Shown: positions 32,832-41,008 of the stretch, piece by piece
How the letters are laid out: each line of letters starts with the position of its first letter
Numbering within the stretch: position 1 is the first letter of the stretch
Assembly: GCA_034422075.1 (NCBI GenBank)
Contig: DAOUJX010000021.1
Location: forward strand, 1-56,797
Direction of reading: 5' to 3'
DNA length: 56,797 nucleotides
Origin: S34-282 sp034422075
GTDB lineage: Bacteria > Chloroflexota > Dehalococcoidia > Lucifugimonadales > Australimonadaceae
Notes under the pieces: generated by a model
Told to the model about the DNA's origin: nothing
Database searches by the model: none
Seen by the model: the letters and a program-made list of their open reading frames with translations, nothing else
Program-made: the position numbers and the translations under genes

Positions 32832-33593
32832 ATGAGCATCGGCGATGCCTGGGCGGAGCTCCGCGACCATCTCGTTCTGCGCATCGAGCCCTTTGCGGCC
32901 GGTGGCGGCGGCTCACAGATGGAGGTTCGCTTCGTCGTGGAGAACACGTGGCCCGCGAGCGACGATGGCTTGCGCGTCGTCTTCCATGACGTGAGCATCG
33001 AAGTTACATCCGCACGCCACTCGCACGAGGTCGCAGCAGGCACACTCGAACCCGCATCCACGTTCACGCACACCGAGATGTGCGAGTACGTCGACCTGCC
33101 GAGCGTCCGTGGCAGAGTGCGCGGGCGCGTCGACGCCGACGTCCTGCTCACGGTAAGCCGCAGCGCGAGGCCGACCGGAGGCGAAATGCCCTGGGCGGGC
33201 TTCCTGTCGGCGGTCGATCAGATGGCCATCGGCGAGCCCATCAGGTTCATGCGCTCGGTGCCCATCCCCGGCCCCGACAGCACGCTGCGGCAGGTCAAGG
33301 ACATCGAGGAGTCGTTCCGCGAGCGACTGCGCTGGGGGCATATGACGCGGACGCGCATCGAGGAGCTGTACAACCTGACGGAAGCGCCGGCGGCAGCGCG
33401 CGGACGCCTAACCGAATTCCACGGGCTCCTGCTGCGCTACTTCGAAGACCTGGAGCGGGTGCTGAACCAGATGGTGGGCTCGTTGCCCCCAACGGACGAG
33501 CGCCAATTCGAGGGGATGGTCGCGCTGCACGCGGGGCGCCTCGCCAAGCAGCTCGAGTCGATCGGACAGGTGGCGAACAAGCTCCGCTCGTAG
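32832..33593 (+). CDS. Unknown protein, 253 aa
   Basis: I do not recognise a family. The N-terminal half (about residues 1-125) is rich in beta-forming residues and looks like an immunoglobulin-like or C2-like sandwich. The C-terminal half (about 145-250) is helical and charged, with a long Leu/Glu/Arg pattern that may form a helical bundle. There is no signal peptide or membrane helix. It lies between the fatty-acid kinase pair and a membrane flippase-like gene on the same strand. It has its own promoter-like element and almost no leader. Confidence 0.75.
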   Translation: MSIGDAWAELRDHLVLRIEPFAAGGGGSQMEVRFVVENTWPASDDGLRVVFHDVSIEVTSARHSHEVAAGTLEPASTFTHTEMCEYVDLPSVRGRVRGRVDADVLLTVSRSARPTGGEMPWAGFLSAVDQMAIGEPIRFMRSVPIPGPDSTLRQVKDIEESFRERLRWGHMTRTRIEELYNLTEAPAAARGRLTEFHGLLLRYFEDLERVLNQMVGSLPPTDERQFEGMVALHAGRLAKQLESIGQVANKLRS

Positions 33594-33648
33594 CCCGAAC
33601 ACCGCATCTCGACAGCATCCGCTAGCCTGCCGTCTTGCAGAGCAGCCC

Positions 33649-34689
33649 GTGAGGGGCAGACACTATTCTCCCTTGGCTCACGCTTCAAAAGCGTTTCGGA
33701 CTATTGCCCAGATCGGCCTCATTGCCTTGGGGGTGGCGCTTGGCATCCTCTTCGGCTGGCTCGCCATACGAGAGGTCGACTGGGGCGCCGTCGGCGAGAC
33801 GATCGTCGACGTCCCCGTGCCCATCGTCATCGGAGCCGTAGCGCTGATGCTGCTGTCCGCGTGGGTGCGCGCGTACCGCTGGCGCCTCATGTGGAAGGGG
33901 CAGCGCATCTCGACCTTCCGGCTCTTCCAGGTTGAGAACGCCGCCATCGGCATCAACAACGTCTCTCCCGTCCGGTTGTTCGACGAGGTGGCAAGCCTGG
34001 GGATGGTCGTCGTGCATGACCGGCTCCCGGCGGGCGCAACCGTCGCCACAATCGTGATGACGCGGGCGCTGGACCTGATATTCACGCTAGGCTTCATCGC
34101 GATATGCATCCTCGTGGTGCCGGAACTAACCGACATAGCGGGACCTGTGGCGTCCCTCAGCATCGTATTCATCCTCCTGCTGTTGGCCGTGCTCAATCTG
34201 GGCACGCTCGTACGCATATTCCCGCCGCTGGCGAAGCTGCCCGGCGTGACCTCCTTCAGGGACGCCATCGGCGCGATGTGGGCCGACAAGCGATTGCTGG
34301 CCGGGACGTTCTCGGCAACCGTCGCCTACTGGCTCATCCTCGGGCCGCTCGGCTATGCGCTGGGTACGAACATGGGCATCGAGCTCAATGTCTTCCAGTT
34401 CACGCTCGTCGTGCTGGGCGCCATCTTCTTCGCCACGACGATACCGGGACTGCCCGGCGCAGCGGGCACCTTCGAGTTTGCCGTTGTGTACTTGCTGAAC
34501 CTATGGGACGTCCCGCAGGCGACCGCGCTGGGTTTCGGCGTGATCCTGCACCTCGTGCTGTTCCTGCCGCCCGTCCTCATTGCGGCAGTGGTGTTGCCAC
34601 GCGAGGGCTTCGTGTCGGTGAGGGCGTTCCGCGAGCGCGCCCGTGCCGTGCGCGAAAAGCGTGAGGCGGAGGGGGCTTCCGGCGCATAG
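33649..34689 (+). CDS. Flippase-like membrane protein (UPF0104 / LPG-synthase TM type)
   Basis: A 346-residue protein with about eight hydrophobic helices. The pattern WVRAYRWRLMWKG after the second helix, then NNVSPVRLFDEVASL and VVMTRALDLIF-type segments, match the lysylphosphatidylglycerol-synthase TM/UPF0104 (YbhN) family. Members are thought to move lipids or lipid-linked molecules across the membrane; the substrate cannot be inferred. The PGLPGAAGTFEFAVVYLL motif near residue 265 is the conserved family block. The start could be GTG 33649 or TTG 33673; the second would remove the polar first eight residues. Confidence 0.82.
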   Translation: MRGRHYSPLAHASKAFRTIAQIGLIALGVALGILFGWLAIREVDWGAVGETIVDVPVPIVIGAVALMLLSAWVRAYRWRLMWKGQRISTFRLFQVENAAIGINNVSPVRLFDEVASLGMVVVHDRLPAGATVATIVMTRALDLIFTLGFIAICILVVPELTDIAGPVASLSIVFILLLLAVLNLGTLVRIFPPLAKLPGVTSFRDAIGAMWADKRLLAGTFSATVAYWLILGPLGYALGTNMGIELNVFQFTLVVLGAIFFATTIPGLPGAAGTFEFAVVYLLNLWDVPQATALGFGVILHLVLFLPPVLIAAVVLPREGFVSVRAFRERARAVREKREAEGASGA

Positions 34690-34737
34690 CCCGCCTAGCC
34701 AAAGGACTATCCTAGTAGGAGAACGCAGGAGCCATCG

Positions 34738-35808
34738 ATGCAGATCCTCGATTACATGGAAGCCCACGGCCACGAGCAACTTGCGGTCTGGAACGACCCG
34801 TCCGCAGGGCTGCGCGCACTCGTGGCCATCCACGATACAACCCTGGGCCCGTCGCTCGGCGGCACGCGTATCTGGCCGTACGCGACGGAGGATGAGGCGC
34901 TGCTGGACGTGCTGCGCCTCGCGCAGGCGATGACGTACAAATCGGCGGCCGCGGGGCTGCCCCTCGGCGGCGGCAAGGGACTCATCATCGCCGACTCCCG
35001 CACGCAAAAGACGGAGGCGATGTTCCGTTCATACGGGCGCTTCGTCGATTCCTTGGGCGGGCGCTACATCACGACGGAGGACGTCGGCGCGACGCCGCAG
35101 GACATCGAGTGGGCCTCGCGCGAGACGCGCCATGTCGTAGGGCTCTCGGAGGAGATCGGGGGGAGCGGCAACCCGTCGCGGATGACGGGCTATGGCATCT
35201 TCCAGGGGATGCGGGCGGCCGCCCGGCACGTCTGGGGCACCGATTCGCTCGAGGGGAGGACGGTGGCCGTACAGGGATTCGGCAACGTGGCGACCTCGCT
35301 GTCGGCGCACCTGCTCGAGGCGGGCGCGCGGCTCATCGTGACCGACATCGACGAGGCGAAGCGGGCACGGGCTGCCGAACTGGACGGCGTTACGGTCGTC
35401 GCTCCCGACGACATCCTGGCCCACGAGTGCGACGTGCTGGCGCCCTGCGCGCTGGGCGGCATCCTGCACGCCGAGACCATAGCTGCGTTGCGGTGCAGCA
35501 TCGTCTGCGGAGGCGCCAACAACCAGTTGCGCGAGGATGCGGATGCGCTGCGCCTCAAAGAGCGCGGGATCCTGTACGCCCCCGACTACATCGTGAACGC
35601 AGGCGGCGTCATCAACGTCTCGTTTGAGTTGGCGCCCGGCGGGTACAACGCGGACGCGGCGAGGGAGAAGACCTCCCACATCTACGACACGATGCAGCAG
35701 GTGATTGCCACCGCCGAGGAGCAGGACGTGACGACCGCGGAGGCCGCCGACATGCTGGCCAGGTCACGGCTCGAAGAGGCCCGGCGCGCACGGGATTCGG
35801 GAGCCTAG
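34738..35808 (+). CDS. Leucine dehydrogenase (Glu/Leu/Phe/Val dehydrogenase family)
   Basis: A 356-residue NAD-dependent amino-acid dehydrogenase. Catalytic residues fall where they do in Bacillus leucine dehydrogenase: Lys68 in MTYKSAA and Lys80 in LPLGGGKG. The nucleotide fold has VQGFGNVA. PDYIVNAGGVINV is a conserved C-terminal block. The enzyme deaminates branched-chain amino acids to keto acids, which feeds the methylmalonyl-CoA route suggested at the end of the window. GCAGGAG precedes the ATG. Phenylalanine or valine preference cannot be excluded. Confidence 0.87.
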   Translation: MQILDYMEAHGHEQLAVWNDPSAGLRALVAIHDTTLGPSLGGTRIWPYATEDEALLDVLRLAQAMTYKSAAAGLPLGGGKGLIIADSRTQKTEAMFRSYGRFVDSLGGRYITTEDVGATPQDIEWASRETRHVVGLSEEIGGSGNPSRMTGYGIFQGMRAAARHVWGTDSLEGRTVAVQGFGNVATSLSAHLLEAGARLIVTDIDEAKRARAAELDGVTVVAPDDILAHECDVLAPCALGGILHAETIAALRCSIVCGGANNQLREDADALRLKERGILYAPDYIVNAGGVINVSFELAPGGYNADAAREKTSHIYDTMQQVIATAEEQDVTTAEAADMLARSRLEEARRARDSGA

Positions 35809-35836
35809 CGGTGGGCCTGCGTATGTCCGCGTTCGG

Positions 35837-37132
35837 ATGAGCGCCCAACGGGCCGCCGCGAGCCCGGGATGGATGGCCAGGCTGCCCTTCTACTACGGGT
35901 GGGTGATCGTCGGCGCGGCGTTCGTCACCAACCTCATCGCCACGGGCATTCAGCTGGGGCTCAGCGTGCTCGTCGTCCCGATGGAGGACGACCTGGGCTG
36001 GCAGCGTGGCGATGTCTTCCTGTCGTTCACCGTGCGCGCGCTGCTTGCCGCGCTGCTGACGCCCTTCTTCGCGCGCTACATCGACCGGCGGTACGGCGGA
36101 ATGCTGCTCCTGCTCGCAGGGTCGGCGATTGCGGGCGCGGCCACCATCGCCATAGCGACCGTGCAGGCGCCGTGGCAGTTCATGCTCTACTTCGGCGTGC
36201 TGGCAGGCATCGCCGGGCCGGGGCAGGCCTTCGTCGTGTGGAACGCCGTCGTGCCCAAGTGGTTCGTGCGGCGGCGCGGGAAGGCGCTGGCGCTCGCGAC
36301 GATGGGAACCGGGGCGGCCGCGCTCGTCATGCCGCTCACCCTGACGACGGTCATCAGCGCCGTAGGCTGGCGCGATACGTGGGTCGTGCTTGGCGCAGCC
36401 TCGCTGGTGCTGACGCTCCCGCTCGCCCTCTTACTGCGGCGGCAGCCCGAGGACATCGGCCTCCGGCCCGACGGCGGCAGGCTCGATGCGCGGGAGCGCG
36501 GGCACGACGAACCCGAGGCGGCGGCGATCGAACGCAGCTTCACCGCAAAGGAGGCCGTTCGCCTGCCGGTAACGTGGCTGATGGTGCTCGCAGTGACGAT
36601 GACGAGCATGTCGCTCGTCGCCATACCGACCAACCTCGTTCCTATGCTCACCTCGCGCGAGCTGTCGCTGGAACTGGCGGCGGCGGCGCTGACCGTCTTC
36701 GGCAGCACCTCGATGCTGTCGCGCTTCGGCTGGGGCGTGTTCGCCGAGCGAACGCACCCGCGCCAGGCGTTCATGCTGCTGGCCGCCTACGGGGCAGTGA
36801 TGACGGCGCTGTTCGTCGTCGCTGGCACGCAGGTCGCGCTGCTGTTCGTCCTTGCCGCGGCCATCGGATTCGCCGTCGGCGGCATCGTCGTGCTGAACCC
36901 CTTGATATGGCCGACCTACCTGGGGCGTCGGCACCTTGGCGCGATCATGGGCTTCGCGGCGCCGATAACGATGCTCGGCGGCGCGGGCGGTCCCTACATG
37001 ATGGCCAAGATATACGACCTCACGGGCAGCTACACCATCGGCTTGCTCGTCCTGACGGCCGGTTGGGTGGTGTGCGGCGCCGCGATGTACCTCGTCAAGC
37101 GCCGGCCCCTGCCCTCGTCGCCCTCCGCGTAG
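35837..37132 (+). CDS. MFS transporter
   Basis: A 431-residue carrier with twelve hydrophobic helices in two sets of six, split by a polar loop around residues 200-235. The loop after helix 2 reads FFARYIDRRYGG, a variant of the MFS GxxxDRxGRR motif. The pattern suggests the monocarboxylate/oxalate-formate type, but the substrate is not evident. It starts at ATG 35837, 28 bases after leucine dehydrogenase. TATGTC nine bases upstream of the ATG is a weak -10 candidate, so it may be transcribed with its neighbour or alone. Confidence 0.85.
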   Translation: MSAQRAAASPGWMARLPFYYGWVIVGAAFVTNLIATGIQLGLSVLVVPMEDDLGWQRGDVFLSFTVRALLAALLTPFFARYIDRRYGGMLLLLAGSAIAGAATIAIATVQAPWQFMLYFGVLAGIAGPGQAFVVWNAVVPKWFVRRRGKALALATMGTGAAALVMPLTLTTVISAVGWRDTWVVLGAASLVLTLPLALLLRRQPEDIGLRPDGGRLDARERGHDEPEAAAIERSFTAKEAVRLPVTWLMVLAVTMTSMSLVAIPTNLVPMLTSRELSLELAAAALTVFGSTSMLSRFGWGVFAERTHPRQAFMLLAAYGAVMTALFVVAGTQVALLFVLAAAIGFAVGGIVVLNPLIWPTYLGRRHLGAIMGFAAPITMLGGAGGPYMMAKIYDLTGSYTIGLLVLTAGWVVCGAAMYLVKRRPLPSSPSA

Positions 37133-37147
37133 GCGGCAGGCTCAGGC

Positions 37148-37513
37148 TCACCCAACGCCCCACTTATCCAACTGCTCATCGCTGATGCCGAAGTAGTGCG
37201 CGACCTCATGCACGACGGTCTCGCGCACCTGCTCGACCACCTCGTCCTCCGTCTCGCACGCCATCTCGATGGGGCCCTGGAAGATGGTGATCTTGTCGGG
37301 CAGCACGAGGTTGTAGCCCTCGCGATCGGTCAATGGGACGCCTTCGTACAGGCCGAGCAGCGTCTCTTCGTCGCCCAGGCCCGCGGCGTCGAGCTGCTCG
37401 TCGGACGGCCATTCTTCAACGACAACGACAACGTTCTCGAGCCGGTCCATGAAGGCGCTCGGCAACTCCTCGACGGCCTGGCGTACGAGCGCCTCGAACC
37501 TGTCTCGGCGCAT
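37148..37513 (-). CDS. Small zincin-like metallopeptidase family protein
   Basis: A 121-residue cytoplasmic protein with the zinc motif HEVAHYFGISD (His102, Glu103, His106, with Asp112 as the likely third ligand), matching the minimal zincin family PF06262. The conserved PDKITIFQGP block lies at about residues 73-82. The substrate of the family is unknown. The ATG at 37513 comes one base after the stop of the endonuclease IV gene, so it is the second gene of that operon. Confidence 0.85.
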   Translation of the reverse strand: MRRDRFEALVRQAVEELPSAFMDRLENVVVVVEEWPSDEQLDAAGLGDEETLLGLYEGVPLTDREGYNLVLPDKITIFQGPIEMACETEDEVVEQVRETVVHEVAHYFGISDEQLDKWGVG

Positions 37514-37514
37514 G

Positions 37515-38372
37515 TCAGGCGGGTACACCGAGGCGCTCGCGGATGGCCTTCAGCCTCTCGACGTTTGGCGCGTCGGGGCCTTCGCCCCCGTAGCCGGGCA
37601 CCTCGAGGTAGAAGGGCACGTCGCGGAAGGCGGCGTGCGCCATGATGGACTCGAACGCCTCGATGCCCATGAAGCCGTCGCCGATGTTCTCGTGCCGGTC
37701 GACGGCGTCGCCGAGCTCACGCTTCGAATCGTTGCAGTGGACGGCGACGAGGTGCTGGAGGCCGATGGCGCGGTCGAATTCGTCCATCGCGCGCTGCACG
37801 CCGTCCGGCGTCCTGAGGTCATAGCCGCTGGCGAATGCGTGCTGCGTATCGAGGCAGACCTTGACGCGCGGGTTGGCCACCTCGTGGAGGATCGCACCGA
37901 TTTCGTCGAACTTCGAGCCGATGTGGTCGCCCATGCCGGCGCTGTTCTCGATGATGAGCAGCGTGTCGTCGGGCGAGTTGTCGAGCACGCGGCTCATGTT
38001 TTCGACAACCTGCCGGAATACGCCGTCGAATCCGCGGCCCTTGTGCGAGTTGAGGTGGAATATCGTCCCCATCGCCCCGATGTCGTGGGCGGTGTTCATG
38101 TAGCTGACAAGCGATTGGATGCTCTTGTGGACCAGGCCTGCGTCGGGGCTCGGCAGGCTGACCATATAGACGGCGTGGAACACGTTGGGGCCGACGCCGT
38201 CGTCGAGCGCGCGCTGCTTATACTCCGCCGCGACCTTCTCATCGACGGGCGTGAATCGCCACGAGCGCGTGGACGAGGGGAAGAACTGGACGGCCTCCGC
38301 CCCGATATCGACGGCGCGGCCTATCGTCTTGTCGACGCCACCCGCAGCCGAGACGTGTGCCCCAACGCGCAT
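37515..38372 (-). CDS. nfo: Endonuclease IV (AP endonuclease)
   Basis: Cuts DNA at abasic sites in base-excision repair. The 285-residue TIM-barrel protein begins MRVGAHVSAAGG and carries metal ligands in HLNSHKG, IENSAGMGDHIG, CLDTQHAFASGYD and HCNDSKRELGDAVDRHENIG. ATG 38372 is chosen because all family members begin just before GAHVS; an upstream frame to 38519 is not supported. The downstream zincin gene is separated by one base. Confidence 0.93.
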   Translation of the reverse strand: MRVGAHVSAAGGVDKTIGRAVDIGAEAVQFFPSSTRSWRFTPVDEKVAAEYKQRALDDGVGPNVFHAVYMVSLPSPDAGLVHKSIQSLVSYMNTAHDIGAMGTIFHLNSHKGRGFDGVFRQVVENMSRVLDNSPDDTLLIIENSAGMGDHIGSKFDEIGAILHEVANPRVKVCLDTQHAFASGYDLRTPDGVQRAMDEFDRAIGLQHLVAVHCNDSKRELGDAVDRHENIGDGFMGIEAFESIMAHAAFRDVPFYLEVPGYGGEGPDAPNVERLKAIRERLGVPA

Positions 38373-38539
38373 GCCAGCCCCCTGCCCTGCGATTGGCGCG
38401 ATTATCGGGCGAGCGGCCATCGCGCGCCAGTGGCACGTCCTTCTAGCCCGAAAAGGGCGCGCCCTTCCGCCGACGGCGCGATGCCGGTATGGTGAGCACG
38501 CCTCGCCGTGAGGCACCAAACCACACCTAGGAACAGCGC
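38373..38539. promoter_or_regulatory. Divergent promoter region between nfo and the flavoprotein gene
   Basis: On the minus strand GATAAT lies about 28 bases before the nfo ATG, and a G-rich stretch before the ATG may serve as ribosome binding site. On the plus strand TATGGT (38489-38494) predicts a start near 38501, right at a small perfect hairpin (GCCTC 38500-38504, GAGGC 38510-38514). This hairpin would form the 5' end of the flavoprotein message. Confidence 0.35.
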
Positions 38540-40021
38540 ATGACGGAACAGACTGCCGACGTCATCGTGGTCGGCGCGGGCAACGCAGCATTCTCAGCGG
38601 CGCTCTCGGCGCGAGAGGAGGGAGCGTCGGTCATCGTCCTCGAAAAGGCGCCTGAGCACGCGCGGGGCGGCAACACCTACTTCACCGGCGGCGCCATTCG
38701 GTTCGCCTACAACGGCTTCGACGAGGTGCGCTCGCTCATCCCCGACCTCTCGGAAGAGGAGGCCTCCGTCATGGAGGTGGGGACGTACACGACCGCCCAG
38801 TTCCGCTCCGACCTGATGCGCGTCACCGAGGGCCTGGCCGACGAGGAGCTGGCCGACCTCCTCGTGCGCCAGTCCTACCCGACGATGGTATGGCTGCAGG
38901 AACAGGGAATGCGCTTCATCCCATTGTGGGGGCGGCAGGCGTTCAAGGACGGGGACAAGTACCGCTTCTGGGGCGGGCTGACCCTGGAGGCCGTCGGCGG
39001 AGGCAAGGGCCTGTCCGACCGCCACTTCCAGATGGCGGAGGAGAAGGAGATCGCCGTGCGCTACGAGACGGCGGCGGTGAGGCTGCTGCTCGACGATGCG
39101 GGCCGGGTTGCGGGCGTCCGCGCGAAGTCGCCGGCGGGGTTCGAGGAGCTGCGCTCGCGCGCCGTCGTGCTCGCCTGCGGAGGGTTCGAGGCCAACGCGG
39201 AGATGCGCACGCGCTACCTCGGCCAGGGCTGGGAGCTCGCGAAGGTGCGCGGCGTGCAGACCAACACCGGCGACGGCATCCGCATGGCGCTCGATATCGG
39301 AGCGCAGCCGTTCGGGCACTGGAGCGGCTGTCACGCGGTGGCGTGGGACCTGAACGCGCCTCCCTTCGGCAACCGCGCCATCACCGACCTGTACCAGAAG
39401 CACTCCTACCCCTTCGGGGTCATCGTGAACGCAGAGGGGCGCCGCTTCGTCGACGAGGGCGCCGACTTTCGCAACTACACCTACGCCAAGTACGGCCGCG
39501 AGATCCTCAGGCAGCCGCAGATGATGGCGGTGCAGGTGTTCGACCAGAAGACGCTGCACCTGCTCCGCGACGAGTACCACATCCCGCAGGTCACGGTTGC
39601 GGAGGCGGATACGCTGGAGGAGTTGGCGGAGATGCTGAGCATCGACGCGGCGACGTTCGCGCAGACGGTGGCCGAGTACAACGCCGCGTGCGTGCCGGGC
39701 GAGTACAACCCAACGGTGCTCGACGGCGTGCACACCGAGGGCATCACGCCGCCCAAGTCGAACTGGGCGCTGCCCATCGACACGCCGCCCTACGTCGGCT
39801 ACGCGGTGACGTGCGGCATCACGTTCACATTCGGCGGCCTGAAGATCAACCGCGACGCGCAGGTATTGGACACCCAGGACATGCCCATTGCGGGCCTGTA
39901 CGCGGCGGGCGAGCTCGTCGGCGGCCTCTTCTACCACAACTACCCCGGCGGCGCGGGGCTGATGGCCGGCGCGGTGTTCGGGCGCATTGCCGGGGGAAGC
40001 GCAGGACGGGCGAGTGTGTGA
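38540..40021 (+). CDS. FAD-dependent dehydrogenase, TcuA/fumarate-reductase type
   Basis: A 493-residue flavoprotein. The FAD-binding motif is VIVVGAGNAAFSAALSA (about residues 9-25), followed by LEKAPEHARGGNTYFTGG. The C-terminal NYPGGAGLMAGAVFGRIAG completes the FAD site. These and the overall order best match tricarballylate dehydrogenase TcuA and related fumarate-reductase flavoproteins. No TcuB-like iron-sulfur or heme partner lies nearby, so the electron acceptor and the true substrate are uncertain. An FAD-dependent 3-ketosteroid or other alpha/beta dehydrogenase is an alternative. Confidence 0.75.
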   Translation: MTEQTADVIVVGAGNAAFSAALSAREEGASVIVLEKAPEHARGGNTYFTGGAIRFAYNGFDEVRSLIPDLSEEEASVMEVGTYTTAQFRSDLMRVTEGLADEELADLLVRQSYPTMVWLQEQGMRFIPLWGRQAFKDGDKYRFWGGLTLEAVGGGKGLSDRHFQMAEEKEIAVRYETAAVRLLLDDAGRVAGVRAKSPAGFEELRSRAVVLACGGFEANAEMRTRYLGQGWELAKVRGVQTNTGDGIRMALDIGAQPFGHWSGCHAVAWDLNAPPFGNRAITDLYQKHSYPFGVIVNAEGRRFVDEGADFRNYTYAKYGREILRQPQMMAVQVFDQKTLHLLRDEYHIPQVTVAEADTLEELAEMLSIDAATFAQTVAEYNAACVPGEYNPTVLDGVHTEGITPPKSNWALPIDTPPYVGYAVTCGITFTFGGLKINRDAQVLDTQDMPIAGLYAAGELVGGLFYHNYPGGAGLMAGAVFGRIAGGSAGRASV

Positions 40022-40045
40022 GCGCGAGCCCCTAGGCCCGTACGC

Positions 40046-41008
40046 TCACGCGGTCCGGCGGCGCGCGCCGGGGATCGGCAAGAGGCGACGCAGCGCGCGG
40101 CCTACCTCGCCGTGCTCCCACGCAACCAGCATCAGCGTCGCCACGAATATCGAGCTATAGGTTCCGACGACGACGCCGACCAGCAGCACGAGCAGCAAGG
40201 GCTGTATCGACGGGCCGCCGAACAGCATGAGCGAGGCGACGACGATGAGGAGCGTGAGGGACGTGTTCAGCGAGCGGCCGATGGTCTCGCGCACGCTGAG
40301 ATTGGCGATTTCGGTCAGCGTCGCGCCCTGATAGCGGCCGACGTTCTCGCGGAGGCGGTCGAAGACAACGATGGTGTCGTTGACGCTGTAGCCGATGACC
40401 GTCAGCACGCCGGTAATGAACATGGCGTTGACCTCCATGTTCGCCACCTTGCCGAGCAGGGAGAAAAGGCCCAGCACGATGAGCACGTCATGGAGCAGCG
40501 CGATGATGGCCGTCGTGCCGTAGCGGAAGGGGTTGGGCACGTGCCTGAACGCCCACGTGACGTAGAGCAGGATGGCGACGGAGGCGACGATCACGGCGAT
40601 GATGGCGTTGCGCACGTTCTCGCCGCCGACCACGCCCGAGACCGTATCGACTGACGTAACGGCGAAGCCGCCAAGCGGTCGAAGGGCGTTCTCGACGTCG
40701 GCGCGGCCGCCCGGCGACAGCAGGTTGCCGTCGGCGTCACGCTCCTCTGCTCGGAGCGCGTCGGTGCGGATGAAGAGCGTGCGATCGTCGATCGCCTGCA
40801 CGATGGCTTCGTCGAATCCGCCGGAGACGAGGGCGTCGCGCGCGTCCTGCGCCTCGACCGGACCGTCGAACTCGACGGTGAGCGCCGAACCGCCGGTGAA
40901 GTCGATGCCGGGGTTGAGCGCAGGCGGCACGATGAGCGCGGCAACAGAGAGCGCCACCAGCAGGCCTGAGACGAGGAAGAACCAGCGCCGGTGCTTGACG
41001 ATGTCCAT
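40046..41008 (-). CDS. secF: Protein translocase subunit SecF
   Basis: A 320-residue membrane protein with six helices and one large periplasmic-side loop after helix 1. The block NPGIDFTGGSALTVEF at the N-terminus and GYSVNDTIVVFDRLRE in the middle are SecF signatures. SecDF uses the proton gradient to pull secreted proteins across the membrane. The ATG at 41008 directly follows the secD stop with no gap. It converges on the flavoprotein gene. Confidence 0.94.
   Translation of the reverse strand: MDIVKHRRWFFLVSGLLVALSVAALIVPPALNPGIDFTGGSALTVEFDGPVEAQDARDALVSGGFDEAIVQAIDDRTLFIRTDALRAEERDADGNLLSPGGRADVENALRPLGGFAVTSVDTVSGVVGGENVRNAIIAVIVASVAILLYVTWAFRHVPNPFRYGTTAIIALLHDVLIVLGLFSLLGKVANMEVNAMFITGVLTVIGYSVNDTIVVFDRLRENVGRYQGATLTEIANLSVRETIGRSLNTSLTLLIVVASLMLFGGPSIQPLLLVLLVGVVVGTYSSIFVATLMLVAWEHGEVGRALRRLLPIPGARRRTA

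Noticed and set aside
35822..35837. TATGTC as a leaderless-type promoter for the MFS gene
   Set aside because: The final T of the hexamer is missing and the gap to the ATG is nine bases. The gene may simply be co-transcribed with leucine dehydrogenase 28 bases upstream, so it was left out of the promoter list.
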